Positions 45,008-53,931 of a DNA stretch of 64,000 nucleotides are shown in pieces. The number at the start of each line of letters is the position of its first letter. The first letter of the stretch is position 1. Made by a program: the position numbers and the translations under genes. This DNA comes from Spirosoma panaciterrae DSM 21099. Its GTDB lineage: Bacteria > Bacteroidota > Bacteroidia > Cytophagales > Spirosomataceae. The stretch lies in contig NZ_KB893183.1 of the NCBI RefSeq assembly GCF_000374025.1, positions 62,001 through 126,000 of the forward strand, read 5' to 3'. The notes below the pieces were generated by a model. That model ran no database searches, had not been told where the DNA came from, and saw nothing but the letters and a program-made list of their open reading frames with translations.

Positions 45008-47047
45008 ATGACGACCTTTGATGAGTATAAGAAGCGAATAGACCTGAGCGAATATGCCCAGCGTCAGGGATGGGAGATTGACCGTGATAAATCAACGAAC
45101 TCGGCAACGGTCCTGGATAAAAAGGTTCTCGGCGAGACGCAGGATACGATTGTTGTGTATAAAGGAAAAGATCATGATTACTTTTATACACCCAACCACG
45201 ACCGGGAGAAAGGAGACGTTATTAGCTTTGAGCGGATTAAAAACGGAACGGATTGGAAGGAAATAAATGACAAATTAGCCCGCTATGTGGGAGATGTCGA
45301 TCAGCAACGCATAGTACCTCAAGTAGTGAATACGCATTCGCATAACCAGGCTTTTCAGCATAACTTCAAGTTCCAGACGATCACGGAGACGGACTATCTG
45401 GAAAGTCGAGGGATAAGTAAAGCCACTATTTATGCTGAGGAGTTTAAGGACCGGATTTTTAACAAGGAATTTAGTTACAAAGAGTTTTTGGAGCGGGGCG
45501 TCAATCAGCTAAGTAAGTTGACACCAATACCAGAGGCTGAGAAAAAAGCCATTCAAGAAATTGGCCTGGAGAAATACTATTCAAAACCATTTTTTGACCA
45601 GCTTAAAACGATCCAGGGCCACGTAAAAGACACCGGCCAGTTGCCCGACAACTATTTAGAATCGTTGCGGAATACGTATGGTTATAAAGCACCGGAAGGT
45701 GCTACTGACCGAGTAATCGTGAATACATCGTTCCCCTTACGGAATGAAGAGCATGTTATTGCGGCCATCAATCGAAACAGTGAATATAACCGTATTGAGC
45801 AGTCGAAAGAAAACGCAGTGTGGTCATCCAGGACAGATTATGACAAAAGACCGGTTAACACAGTAGTCATTCATGAAAGCCCAATAGATTCACTGTCTTA
45901 CCACCAACTAAATCCACCCGCAGCAGATGAAAAACGATTGTATATCGCTACCGCCGGTAATATTTCCAGAGAGCAACCGGTGCTCATTGAAAAGCTGGTG
46001 AAGGAAAGCCAAGCCGACAAACTGATTCTGGCGAATGATAATGATCCGGGGGGGATCAGACAGAATATAAACCTGGCCGGTCGATTGAATATGTCACCGG
46101 AAAGCGAAAGCATCCATGCTCAGCTAAATGTGCATGAACGAACAGACGGCCGATTGCTGATCACGCTTGTTCATCAGAATCAGCAGGAAGGACAGCAGCG
46201 ACTCACCCAACTGGCGGAACGGTTCACAACGGCCATTAATAAAACGATTCCAGAGGGTGCTGAGAAAGAAGCCAAAGCCACAATCATTCAAAATGGTACA
46301 CGTTCCTCCGAGCTGGAGATAGCTTTTACTGCCAACCGTGAAAATCTAATTCGAGTGGAAAAGGCCTTACTTCAGGAACGTGGTCTTACCAATTACATGC
46401 AAGTCCAGCGGCCTACTGAAAAGGACTATAATGAAGATTTAAAGCGGGCTACCCCATTCATTGTAGCCTATCAGGAACCTAATGGACGGGAGAATATTGC
46501 CGGGCGCTATAAGAAAGAAGTAGAAGCTTATGCCGCAGTTGCTGAAAAAGCCCAGGAAAAGCCGCAAACTCAGGTGTCAGCCTATATGGAAATCAAAACA
46601 CCAGAGGGGGCCAAAAAAGTAGAATTAGCCCATTATGATCAGGAGAGTCAAAAAGTGGTTGCTACGCCGGAATTTGGCAAGCGAGTGGAAGAGCAGCAGA
46701 AACAACAAGAAATTCAAGACCGTACTCAACAAATAACCCTAGCCTCAGCAAAAGCGAATACTGGTGATATTAAAGTGGTTGATGGTGATGGCAATACAGT
46801 AGCTAGGACAGAATACACAGTTGAAGTATCGACTAATGGTCAGACAAAACTGCGAAAAGAATCACAGTATGATCAGGATGAATTAACCAGGGAGGGCACC
46901 TCAGGTAAAGAATTGCAAACGGCTATGAATAAAGAAGTCGCTAGTGCCACAGGAGCGGGTAAAGGGAATTTGGATGGAGCCGATTTAAAGGATACAAAGC
47001 AGGATATAAGCCAGGAGCAGGAAGCCAAACGCGGTCTGTCAATGTAA
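45008..47047 (+). CDS. Toprim-domain primase-like protein of the conjugative element
   Basis: 679 aa. An N-terminal CHC2-like fold without a full zinc site (SEYAQRQGWEIDRDKSTNSA, then DYFYTPNHDREKGDVISFER) matches the DUF3991/Toprim primase-like proteins found on Bacteroidetes elements. A Toprim domain follows with E290 (VVIHESPIDSLSYHQL) and the DxD pair D344/D346 (LILANDNDPGGIRQN). The C-terminal third (about 480-679) is charged, Gln/Glu-rich and probably flexible. Toprim proteins of this kind act in plasmid or element DNA replication or processing. It is divergent from the transfer operon. Confidence 0.8.
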   Translation: MTTFDEYKKRIDLSEYAQRQGWEIDRDKSTNSATVLDKKVLGETQDTIVVYKGKDHDYFYTPNHDREKGDVISFERIKNGTDWKEINDKLARYVGDVDQQRIVPQVVNTHSHNQAFQHNFKFQTITETDYLESRGISKATIYAEEFKDRIFNKEFSYKEFLERGVNQLSKLTPIPEAEKKAIQEIGLEKYYSKPFFDQLKTIQGHVKDTGQLPDNYLESLRNTYGYKAPEGATDRVIVNTSFPLRNEEHVIAAINRNSEYNRIEQSKENAVWSSRTDYDKRPVNTVVIHESPIDSLSYHQLNPPAADEKRLYIATAGNISREQPVLIEKLVKESQADKLILANDNDPGGIRQNINLAGRLNMSPESESIHAQLNVHERTDGRLLITLVHQNQQEGQQRLTQLAERFTTAINKTIPEGAEKEAKATIIQNGTRSSELEIAFTANRENLIRVEKALLQERGLTNYMQVQRPTEKDYNEDLKRATPFIVAYQEPNGRENIAGRYKKEVEAYAAVAEKAQEKPQTQVSAYMEIKTPEGAKKVELAHYDQESQKVVATPEFGKRVEEQQKQQEIQDRTQQITLASAKANTGDIKVVDGDGNTVARTEYTVEVSTNGQTKLRKESQYDQDELTREGTSGKELQTAMNKEVASATGAGKGNLDGADLKDTKQDISQEQEAKRGLSM

Positions 47048-47066
47048 ATTCATTCATCATAGCTCC

Positions 47067-47312
47067 ATGAAAACCACCAATGAAACCATAGTAAATTATG
47101 TAAGGCGCAAAGGGCTAAAGCACAAAATAGTTGCTGAATCAATGGACATGAAAGCAACAACCTGGTATAAAAACCGTCAGGTCTGCTGCAAAAATGTATC
47201 CATCGAGGAAATTTCCAAATTAGCCCGTTTCTTGAAAATATCGCCTTATAAAGCCTTTGAGCTGACGTATAACCATTTTTATCAAGCCAGAAATCAGCAA
47301 GTTAAACCATAA
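47067..47312 (+). CDS. Small Xre-like helix-turn-helix protein
   Basis: 81 aa, beginning 19 bp after the Toprim gene and so probably co-transcribed. The sequence VAESMDMKATTWYKNRQVCC followed by SIEEISKLARFLKISPYKAF is a recognition-helix-like pattern of a Cro/C1 type fold (VAEKLGMSRSTFYRRL-like), but shorter than classic Xre proteins. Probable DNA-binding regulator of the element. Two other small proteins here share the TxxxWY/FYxK and ISPxxxFEL patterns. Confidence 0.7.
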   Translation: MKTTNETIVNYVRRKGLKHKIVAESMDMKATTWYKNRQVCCKNVSIEEISKLARFLKISPYKAFELTYNHFYQARNQQVKP

Positions 47313-47336
47313 GCTAATTGTACCCAAAAATTGTAG

Positions 47337-47360
47337 ACCCACGGAAACGTGGGTTTTTTA
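47337..47360 (+). terminator. Rho-independent terminator
   Basis: ACCCACG, GAAA loop, CGTGGGT, followed by six Ts. It ends the Toprim/HTH transcript. Confidence 0.9.
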
Positions 47361-47416
47361 TTAATCAGTTAAAACAAGAAAAGAACGACGGGGAAAAAAA
47401 GGGGATTATGTTTACA

Positions 47417-47459
47417 TATTTCATAATATAAGTTTATTTACATTGTAAAATATGAAATA
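47417..47459. promoter_or_regulatory. Inverted repeat upstream of ardC-like gene
   Basis: TATTTCATA (47417-47425) and TATGAAATA (47451-47459) form a perfect 9-bp inverted repeat with a 25-bp spacer, in an AT-rich promoter region that ends 54 bp before the start codon. It may be an operator, and the two half-sites would lie on nearly the same helix face. Confidence 0.4.
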
Positions 47460-47513
47460 AATGAGTAAATTTACTTCATAGTCAATCAGTTAAACGGCTA
47501 AATACTTAATCTT

Positions 47514-48461
47514 ATGAAAACGAAATTCACCCCTAAATCGACCGTTTCAACCACTGCTAATTCGTCAGAAAGTGTAGATATCTACCAGAAAATCACCAAT
47601 CTGTTTATTGAAAAAATTGAAGAAGGTGTTAATCCCTGGAACAAAACGTGGTCAACAGCGGGTCTCGCTCCACAAAACTATTTTACCAAAACTACCTATC
47701 AGGGGATTAATTTATTCTTGCTGGCATTGACCCCGTATGACGTTCCTTTTTTCTGTACGTTTAATCAGGTCAAAGCGCAGGGCGGTAAGATTCGTGCAGG
47801 GGCTAAAAGTTTGCCGGTTGTATATTGGAATGTCGTAGACAGTAAAACCGAAACCGTGACCCGCGATGGGAAGGAGGAACCAAAGAAAAACTCGTTTATT
47901 AAATACTATAACGTCTTTAATGTCCGTGATGTAGAGGGAATAGACTTTGTGATTCCTCAGCTTACAGTGGCTCAGCAGAAGAATCGGACCATTGCCGTTT
48001 GTGAAAACTTGGTCGCTTCTATGCCGAAGGCACCACTGATCCGCCATACGAATAAAAACGCTGCCTATTACGTACCTTCTGCAGATTACGTGAATATGCC
48101 AGACCTGGAGCAGTTTACTTGTTCGGCTGAATACTATAAAGTATTATTTCATGAACTGACCCATGCAACTGGTCATCAAAGCCGATTAAACCGGGAGGGA
48201 GTTACCCAGCTTTGTCGCTTTGGATCGACCAACTACAGTAAAGAGGAATTAGTGGCGGAGCTGGGCGCATCGTTTCTATCCACCTTTACCGGGATTGCAT
48301 CGCCGGAGCTGTTAGATAATGCAGCGGCTTACCTAAAGGGGTGGTTACGCCCCCTGAAAGAGGATAAGAAATTTATCTTTTGGGCCGCTAAGGAAGCGCA
48401 GAAGGCCGTTCAATTCATTGCCCCAAACTTGACTGACTGGCAACCTACTGAGGAAGAATAA
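47514..48461 (+). CDS. ArdC-like antirestriction protein with zinc-protease domain
   Basis: 315 aa. N-terminal ArdC domain (DUF1738), residues about 20-150: DIYQKITNLFIEKIEEGVNP, WNKTW, GINLFLLALTPYDVPFF and KGARAESKSLPVVYW-like text read here as RAGAKSLPVVYW. The C-terminal zincin domain has HELTHATGH (H213, E214, H217) and a downstream ELVAELGASFL acidic helix. ArdC proteins bind single-stranded DNA and protect incoming DNA from host restriction; the catalytic HExxH is intact. Such genes are standard in conjugative elements, and this one has its own promoter region. Confidence 0.9.
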   Translation: MKTKFTPKSTVSTTANSSESVDIYQKITNLFIEKIEEGVNPWNKTWSTAGLAPQNYFTKTTYQGINLFLLALTPYDVPFFCTFNQVKAQGGKIRAGAKSLPVVYWNVVDSKTETVTRDGKEEPKKNSFIKYYNVFNVRDVEGIDFVIPQLTVAQQKNRTIAVCENLVASMPKAPLIRHTNKNAAYYVPSADYVNMPDLEQFTCSAEYYKVLFHELTHATGHQSRLNREGVTQLCRFGSTNYSKEELVAELGASFLSTFTGIASPELLDNAAAYLKGWLRPLKEDKKFIFWAAKEAQKAVQFIAPNLTDWQPTEEE

Positions 48462-48474
48462 GCAGCATTAAACG

Positions 48475-48501
48475 AGCCCGCAATCATCTGAATTGCGGGC
48501 T
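48475..48501 (+). terminator. Hairpin after the ardC-like gene
   Basis: AGCCCGCAAT (48475-48484) pairs with ATTGCGGGCT (48492-48501) around a 7-nt loop. The T-tail is poor, but it sits 14 bp after the stop codon and before the next gene. Confidence 0.6.
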
Positions 48502-48554
48502 TATCCGTAAAAACCTGTAAAATTGTCCGGCTACGCCGGATTGTTTAGAAACTC

Positions 48555-49334
48555 ATGAAAAAGGAAGCACCTGTTTTTTATCTGGAGAAAACGACCTTTG
48601 TAATCAATGGTGTCAGTACCATCGGAGGAAACCAAAGGTTGTTTGTGGATGGCGTCGAAATTCTGCCAGAAAAAAGCCAGAAACTATATAATCACAGCCC
48701 CGATGGCTTTAGTTGGGGGTACAGCGGTTCCGGACCTGCTCAGAGCGCGCTGGCGATTTGTTTAGCGATTTTTAAGAACCAGCACGTAGCAGAAGGGCTC
48801 TACCAATCCTTTAAAGAAACGTTTGTCAGCCGCTGGCAACCCGTTGGAGCGCCTTTTCAGAAAGAAATCGATATAACGGATTTCCTCATCGATCACCGGG
48901 ATCGGTTGCAAATTGCTCTAGAAAGGGAACAGAATGATCAGCAATGGTTGGAAGCAGAGATTGAGGAAATCATGTTCCCAATGGTGAAAGATTCAGTTGA
49001 TGAAAAAAGGCCTGATTTGGCTTTACATCCGATTAGAGTTGAGCAAGTGCAGTCTTTACGATTTTGGCAGGTGGGTGATTTAGTAACCATCATTCACCCA
49101 AGTGAAGAAGGTATAAGAGCCTTAGTGTATGAGGTTTATGACCGGCCTGAAGATACTTACGGAATTAGTCTGCTTGCGGAAGATGGTCGTAATCTAGGGG
49201 GCTGGGAGCCTGAAACCTGGAAATTTCTGGAATTTAATCAGTCAACTGATTTAGCGTATAGTTTTGAAAATGTAGGTAAACTTAAACGTGATTTTCAAAG
49301 GGGTTTATTCACTCCTTATTTTGGTAGGATTTAA
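48555..49334 (+). CDS. DUF6166-domain protein
   Basis: 259 aa. The N-terminal part contains the DUF6166 signature (LYNHSPDGFSWGYSGSGPAQ, then SALAICLAIF) seen in many plasmid and element proteins of Bacteroidetes with no known function. The C-terminal region (about 120-259) has an acidic, beta-rich pattern (WQVGDLVTIIHPSEEGIRAL). It overlaps no gene; the next gene starts immediately after its stop, so the two are probably translated together. I cannot say what it does. Confidence 0.75.
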   Translation: MKKEAPVFYLEKTTFVINGVSTIGGNQRLFVDGVEILPEKSQKLYNHSPDGFSWGYSGSGPAQSALAICLAIFKNQHVAEGLYQSFKETFVSRWQPVGAPFQKEIDITDFLIDHRDRLQIALEREQNDQQWLEAEIEEIMFPMVKDSVDEKRPDLALHPIRVEQVQSLRFWQVGDLVTIIHPSEEGIRALVYEVYDRPEDTYGISLLAEDGRNLGGWEPETWKFLEFNQSTDLAYSFENVGKLKRDFQRGLFTPYFGRI

Positions 49335-49335
49335 C

Positions 49336-49827
49336 ATGCGACACCCAATTGAAAAATACAATCAGCAACAAGCTGAAGCTCTAGCAAGTTTGCCCGAGGA
49401 CCAGCGAGACTATATGGCACGAATGTTTAGAATTGGGAATGCGTCCTATGCCTATTATAATCAAGTTAAAGAGCTCACGGTATTTGGTAAGGAGAGTGAA
49501 AGTGATCAGCCAAAGGGTGATTTATTGGATTGGTTGGAACAGCATCTCGGTGTATCTGAGGGAGACCGAGTACAGACGGAAAGTCGATCGGCCCGTGAAT
49601 TGCTGGATGTCTATTTTGAAGAATACTTGGCAGGATTGCCTCACGATGGACTCCGACGAATAGAAAAGGAGGGTGGTCTTGATAAAGCGAAAAATAGCTA
49701 TCCGTTCCGTCGTTACGTTCTGGAACGACACGACCTGGGTATGGACGAGTTTCTGCGGCAAAATCTGAGCGAAGAAGACTATGCGTTTCATGTAGAATGT
49801 GGTAAACCACTGTCCGATGAAACATAA
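49336..49827 (+). CDS. Hypothetical protein, 163 aa
   Basis: The ATG at 49336 lies one base after the stop of the DUF6166 gene; a longer frame from an upstream non-ATG codon at 49288 overlaps that gene. The protein is acidic and helical (QAEALASLPEDQRDYMARMF, ELLDVYFEEYLAGL). No family recognised. Tight coupling to the DUF6166 gene suggests a joint role. Confidence 0.65.
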   Translation: MRHPIEKYNQQQAEALASLPEDQRDYMARMFRIGNASYAYYNQVKELTVFGKESESDQPKGDLLDWLEQHLGVSEGDRVQTESRSARELLDVYFEEYLAGLPHDGLRRIEKEGGLDKAKNSYPFRRYVLERHDLGMDEFLRQNLSEEDYAFHVECGKPLSDET

Positions 49828-49889
49828 ATTACCTTGTCGATTGAATAATATGGCTTGGTCAGAAGCTTCGCAGGTAAACAACGAATAGC

Positions 49890-50327
49890 ATGGAATCTAA
49901 AATAATAACTGCCTTTAATGTTTATAAAGGTGCGTTAACTGAACTAGCTAGTACTTTAAAGAGTCGCGTGAAAGCGAGTTCATCGCTGAAGGCCTTAAAA
50001 GAGGAGCTAGGCTTAACAGGTAATATGTACTACCAGCGATTGAATTACCCGCAGAATATTCCCGCCAACGAAATTGCTGCCTTCTCAAAGCTGCTTAACG
50101 ACGATACCCTGATTCAACTTTATGACAAGACTCAGGCATTAGCTCAACAACTTTCCGAGGTAATTGCCGAATATATAAAAGAGGCTGATTTGACTATTAC
50201 GTTCATCTGCAAAAAGTTAGACACGGATCCTTCAAGTTTTTATCGAAAGCAGAAAGACCCTCGCTTGTGGAGTAAAGAGGAGGTTGAAAAAATCACACAA
50301 ATTGTAGAGACAATTAAAAACTTGTAA
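49890..50327 (+). CDS. Protein with two HTH-like repeats, 145 aa
   Basis: Two similar halves are visible: LKALKEELGLTGNMYYQRLN followed by IPANEIAAFSKLL, and ITFICKKLDTDPSSFYRKQK followed by WSKEEVEKITQIV. Each looks like a helix-turn-helix with a Tyr in the recognition helix. That suggests an internal duplication producing a tandem DNA-binding protein, or a dimer-like single chain. It might regulate the element. It shares the SSFYRK/TWYKNR-like pattern with the small HTH at 47067. Confidence 0.65.
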   Translation: MESKIITAFNVYKGALTELASTLKSRVKASSSLKALKEELGLTGNMYYQRLNYPQNIPANEIAAFSKLLNDDTLIQLYDKTQALAQQLSEVIAEYIKEADLTITFICKKLDTDPSSFYRKQKDPRLWSKEEVEKITQIVETIKNL

Positions 50328-50470
50328 ATCAATTTTTCAAGGGCTTTAAACAACTGCGTTAATATGGCATTCTGGCCATGCCCAAGTACGACAATTTAAA
50401 AGAAATACTTGCGTCTTGAATACGGGGGCTATCATTTTAAATGAATTAAGGCTATTAGTAATATACTTCC

Positions 50471-51694
50471 ATGCCTGCCAATATATTCCGTTATCAGCTA
50501 CCCAAAAAAGCAATCAAATCCGATTGTCCGAGTTGCGGTCCTAAACACCACAAAACGTTAAGTCGGTATATAGACACGCAAACCGGCGAACCCTTACCTG
50601 AAATGTATGGCCGGTGCGATAGGGAAAGCAATTGTGGTTATCATCTAAATCCATACCACAAAGGAGAGTCTGGAACGTCCTATTTTGAGGAGATGAAGGC
50701 CCAGACTCAGGTTGGGCCAATCCCTAAATCTTGGTTTACCTTTGCAGCTCGTCAGAAGCATGCTGGCGTATTGAAACAGGATATCATTGCTCATCTTTTG
50801 CAACTGGAAGGTGCCAGGCTCGAGCAAGCAGAAAGAGTTGCGGATTTCCTTTTTGAAAAATCTTCGACCTTTAACCGACCCATTGAACCAAAAAAATCTA
50901 TCTCGACAGCTCAAGCCAGTCAGCTTTGCACTATTCCGGAGGATGTATTTAAACAGTCACTGGATCATTATGAACGCAATCAGTTTGCCCAACTATTAAG
51001 TCGTCATTTTGGAAATATAGTTGCCGATGAACTGTTAAAGCGTTTTAATATTGGCACATCTGGACGTTGGCCAGGTGCCTGTGTGTTTTGGTATATCGAT
51101 GAGTGGCATCGAATACGTGGAGGGCAGATCAAACTGTTTGATGATACATTTCACACGGTCAAATACGTCATTAAAGCGGGCGAAAAACGTAGCCGAACCA
51201 CCTGGGTCCATTCATCGTATGCACGTCGTTGTGATGAATTAAATAAGCCCTATCCAGCCTGGCTGACGGCTTATCTAGATGAGGAAAATGACGTGCAAAA
51301 ATCCCCCTGCCTATTTGGTTTACCGCAACTTTTAAACGCCGATATAAGTCAACCAATTGCAATTGTTGAAGCACCCAAAACCGCTGTCATCTGTACTCCT
51401 TATTTCCCGGGATTTATCTGGATGGCCGTGGGAGCTTTATCGTATTTGAATACTGAACGATTGGCTCCACTGCGTGGACGGCGAATCGTTTTATACCCTG
51501 ACCTGTCCAAAGATGGAAGTGCATTTGATCGCTGGAATCGGGTAGCGGGTGAACTATTGGCTCAGGGGTTTGATATCACCGTTTCGACTTATTTGGAAGA
51601 TAATGCGACGGATGATGAACGAGTTGCCGGAGCGGACTTAGCTGATTTCTTACTTGAACAATGGCAAGACTACTCCTCCCAGTGGATTGAGTAA
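50471..51694 (+). CDS. DUF6371 Toprim/zinc-finger primase-like protein
   Basis: 407 aa. A CHC2-like zinc finger at about residues 15-60 (SDCPSCGPKHHKTLSRYID, MYGRCDRESNCGYH with four Cys) precedes a helical middle. The C-terminal Toprim-like part has QPIAIVEAPKTAVICTPYFP (acidic Glu) and RRIVLYPDLSKDGSAFDRWN (D/D acid pair). DUF6371 proteins of this build are common on Bacteroidetes elements and may act in replication priming. It is the second Toprim protein here. An IS3 element begins just after its stop codon. Confidence 0.82.
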   Translation: MPANIFRYQLPKKAIKSDCPSCGPKHHKTLSRYIDTQTGEPLPEMYGRCDRESNCGYHLNPYHKGESGTSYFEEMKAQTQVGPIPKSWFTFAARQKHAGVLKQDIIAHLLQLEGARLEQAERVADFLFEKSSTFNRPIEPKKSISTAQASQLCTIPEDVFKQSLDHYERNQFAQLLSRHFGNIVADELLKRFNIGTSGRWPGACVFWYIDEWHRIRGGQIKLFDDTFHTVKYVIKAGEKRSRTTWVHSSYARRCDELNKPYPAWLTAYLDEENDVQKSPCLFGLPQLLNADISQPIAIVEAPKTAVICTPYFPGFIWMAVGALSYLNTERLAPLRGRRIVLYPDLSKDGSAFDRWNRVAGELLAQGFDITVSTYLEDNATDDERVAGADLADFLLEQWQDYSSQWIE

Positions 51695-51764
51695 ATCGGA
51701 AGTTTTTTCTGAACGGTGGTCGGGTTGTCTAGTCCTGAAATAGCTTTACATTAAGCATATCAGG

Positions 51765-52172
51765 ATGACTCACAAGAACACGAAAAAACAGGGACTACGA
51801 ATGGGCAGCCGACATCCATTCGAGCGACGAACCGAAAAAGAAAAGCGTCGGATTGTGCACGAAGTAAACCAGGGAATCATCGGCATACGAGCCGCCTGCC
51901 GTAAGTACGGACTTAACCGCAATACCTTGCGAAGTTGGCTGGTTGTGTTTTCTTTGCCAACGACGGACACACTGGCTACTCCTGAGCCGTCTACCACCAT
52001 GCCCGACCCTCAATTGGACCAAACATTAACTCGGCAAGTGAAAGCCCTAACCAAGGCGCTCGCTCAAGCTGAATTAAAAATCAGCAGCTTACAGACGGTT
52101 ATCGAGGTGGCTGAAGAAGACTTGAAGATCAAGATCCGAAAAAAGTCTGGTACCAAACGGTCAAAAGAATGA
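51765..52172 (+). CDS. IS3 transposase subunit OrfA
   Basis: 135 aa with a helix-turn-helix of the transposase_8 type (TEKEKRRIVHEVNQGIIGIR, then AACRKYGLNRNTLRSWLVVF), followed by a leucine-zipper-like coiled coil (LTRQVKALTKALAQAELKIS) used for OrfA/OrfAB oligomerisation. It overlaps OrfB by four bases (ATGA), which allows translational coupling; a programmed frameshift to make OrfAB is also typical of IS3 but was not established here. Confidence 0.9.
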   Translation: MTHKNTKKQGLRMGSRHPFERRTEKEKRRIVHEVNQGIIGIRAACRKYGLNRNTLRSWLVVFSLPTTDTLATPEPSTTMPDPQLDQTLTRQVKALTKALAQAELKISSLQTVIEVAEEDLKIKIRKKSGTKRSKE

Positions 52173-53095
52173 AGCAAAGCCATCCTCAAGTAAGCCTGGA
52201 GCAGCTTTGTGATCTGTTTGGTGTGACTCGTCAGGCTTTTTATGAAGCGGCTGCTCAAGAGAAGAAAACCAGCATTGCCCACGTAGTGGTGCTCAGATTG
52301 GTTAGTGACCTGCGCAGAGATATGCCCTTACTAGGTACCAGAAAGCTGTTTCATCTATTGCAGCCCCAGTTAGACAACCACCAGATAAAGATGGGCAGAG
52401 ACCAATTGTTTGATTTATTGGGGTTTCACGGCCTGCTCATTCGCAGACGCAAGCGCATGGTCAAGACGACTGATTCGCATCACTGGCTAAAAAAATACCC
52501 CAATCTAATCAAGGAATTGACGGTAGACGGCCCTGAACAATTGTGGGTTAGTGACCTGACTTACATTCGAACTGTACAAGGTTTTAGCTATCTTAGTTTG
52601 ATCACCGATGCCTACTCTCGAAAAGTTGTTGGTTATGCGCTTTATCCAACTCTAGAGGCAACAGGCTGTGTTTTAGCCTTAAAAATGGCCCTAAAGGATC
52701 GAAAACGCATAACCGATTATACACTGATTCACCATTCTGACCGTGGTATTCAATACTGTTCAGCTCAGTATATTTCATTGTTGGAAAACGAGCAGATTGC
52801 GATTAGTATGACTCAATCCGGCAGTCCATACGATAATGCCCTAGCCGAGCGGGTAAATGGAATTATTAAAATTGAGTTCTTCTCCCAAACCATTTACCAA
52901 AACCACCAGGAAGCTGACCTAGCGATCACCCGAGCTGTTGCTCGGTACAATACTCAACGTCCGCATTCTAGTCTGGATTACTTGACCCCCGAAGTCGCTC
53001 ATGAGCGAAGTGGCTTATTGAAAAAACGGTGGAAGCAATATCGAAGACCGAAACCGATCAGGCAGGAAGATAGAGTCGAGCCAGTAATGAACTGA
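52169..53095 (+). CDS. IS3 transposase catalytic subunit OrfB
   Basis: 308 aa with the HTH_21 region (VLRLVSDLRRDMPLLGTRKL) and an rve integrase core. The DDE triad is intact: D in LWVSDLTYIRT, D in IHHSDRGIQYCS, E in NALAERVNGIIKIEF. The C-terminus carries RPHSSLDYLTPEVAH. The element could be active. Confidence 0.93.
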   Translation: MKQSHPQVSLEQLCDLFGVTRQAFYEAAAQEKKTSIAHVVVLRLVSDLRRDMPLLGTRKLFHLLQPQLDNHQIKMGRDQLFDLLGFHGLLIRRRKRMVKTTDSHHWLKKYPNLIKELTVDGPEQLWVSDLTYIRTVQGFSYLSLITDAYSRKVVGYALYPTLEATGCVLALKMALKDRKRITDYTLIHHSDRGIQYCSAQYISLLENEQIAISMTQSGSPYDNALAERVNGIIKIEFFSQTIYQNHQEADLAITRAVARYNTQRPHSSLDYLTPEVAHERSGLLKKRWKQYRRPKPIRQEDRVEPVMN

Positions 53096-53487
53096 CCGTC
53101 TGATGGTTTACAGAAGGGTGATAATACAGGGTATGAGTAGATTAGATGCAAAAGCGAATAATTAAGTACTCAGGGCTTTGAAGTGACAAGTGCTATTTAG
53201 GATTAACTTTCGGAATCTGTAAGGTTTTTCCAGGACGTGACATTCCGTGGTAGGTGGGTCAATTTACTCCGAAATACTCAGGTAGGAGGGTAGAGGGGCT
53301 GGAAACGGCCCTTTGTGCGTTCAATAAATCCGTTTAATTAAATGGTTCAGTGACATGTAAAAGGATAAGGATTAATTGAAGACTGAGTTTTGAAAACAAC
53401 GCAAACCTCTGTCAACTATTAAGCTTTTTTATTCATTCAAAGTTTTCAGTCAAGTATTATGTACTTGTGGCTGTAGAATGGTTAGCC

Positions 53488-53517
53488 AAAAGGCCACTTT
53501 TGATTAAGCGGCCTTTT
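53488..53517. terminator. Bidirectional terminator hairpin
   Basis: AAAAGGCC (53488-53495) and GGCCTTTT (53509-53516) form a stem with an A-run before and T-run after. It serves the minus-strand gene at 53524-53706 and any plus-strand read-through. The interval 53262-53487 before it shows no gene or repeat. Confidence 0.75.
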
Positions 53518-53523
53518 GTTATA

Positions 53524-53706
53524 TTATCTTTCGAATTCACAAATGTTACCCACTTCTAATTCATTAAGTATTAATTCAAAAACTTCTGTTGGCGATTTCC
53601 TAAGCAACTTGGCTATACCAATAATATCTTGAACAGTGAAGGTTTCAGGGTGCACAATCAATTTTTCTACATCTGTAACGGAGAGCATGGTTGAAATCTG
53701 ATTCAT
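53524..53706 (-). CDS. Small regulator-like protein, about 60 aa
   Basis: From the ATG at 53706: MNQISTMLSVTDVEKLIVHP, then FTVQDIIGIAKLLRKSPTEV and FELILNELEVGN. The second half resembles the C-terminal half of the small Xre-like protein at 47067 (ISKLARFLKISPYKAFEL). Its N-terminal half lacks a recognisable recognition helix, so it may be a truncated regulator. An alternative upstream start at 53757 adds 17 residues of doubtful sense. Confidence 0.5.
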   Translation of the reverse strand: MNQISTMLSVTDVEKLIVHPETFTVQDIIGIAKLLRKSPTEVFELILNELEVGNICEFER

Positions 53707-53931
53707 GATCGTTATGGTTAGATAAAGAACTAAACCAAGATCTACATAAAACCCCAATTATGAATGGGAGGATGGCTAAACAGGTATAAACTTGTGCTAT
53801 ACAGGTCTAGATGCGTGATGAATCCTGTACACTCAAATAGGCTACATATAAATGATTTAATTATGAGTCGTTTTAGTTGCGGAGTGAACACTACATCCAT
53901 TTCTTAGCTGGCTCTACAGTGTTTAATCTCC

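Larger units (their letters stand above)
51710..53261 (+). mobile_element. IS3-family insertion sequence, apparently complete
   Basis: Both transposase frames are intact. Candidate ends: left TGAACGGTGGTCGGGTTGTC from 51710, right end TGACCC... on the reverse strand ending at 53261. Comparing GGTCGGGTTGTCTAGTCCTG with CCACGGAATGTCACGTCCTG gives 14 of 20 matches. The exact ends are uncertain, and I see no target duplication. Length would be about 1.55 kb, at the upper end of the family. Confidence 0.5.
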
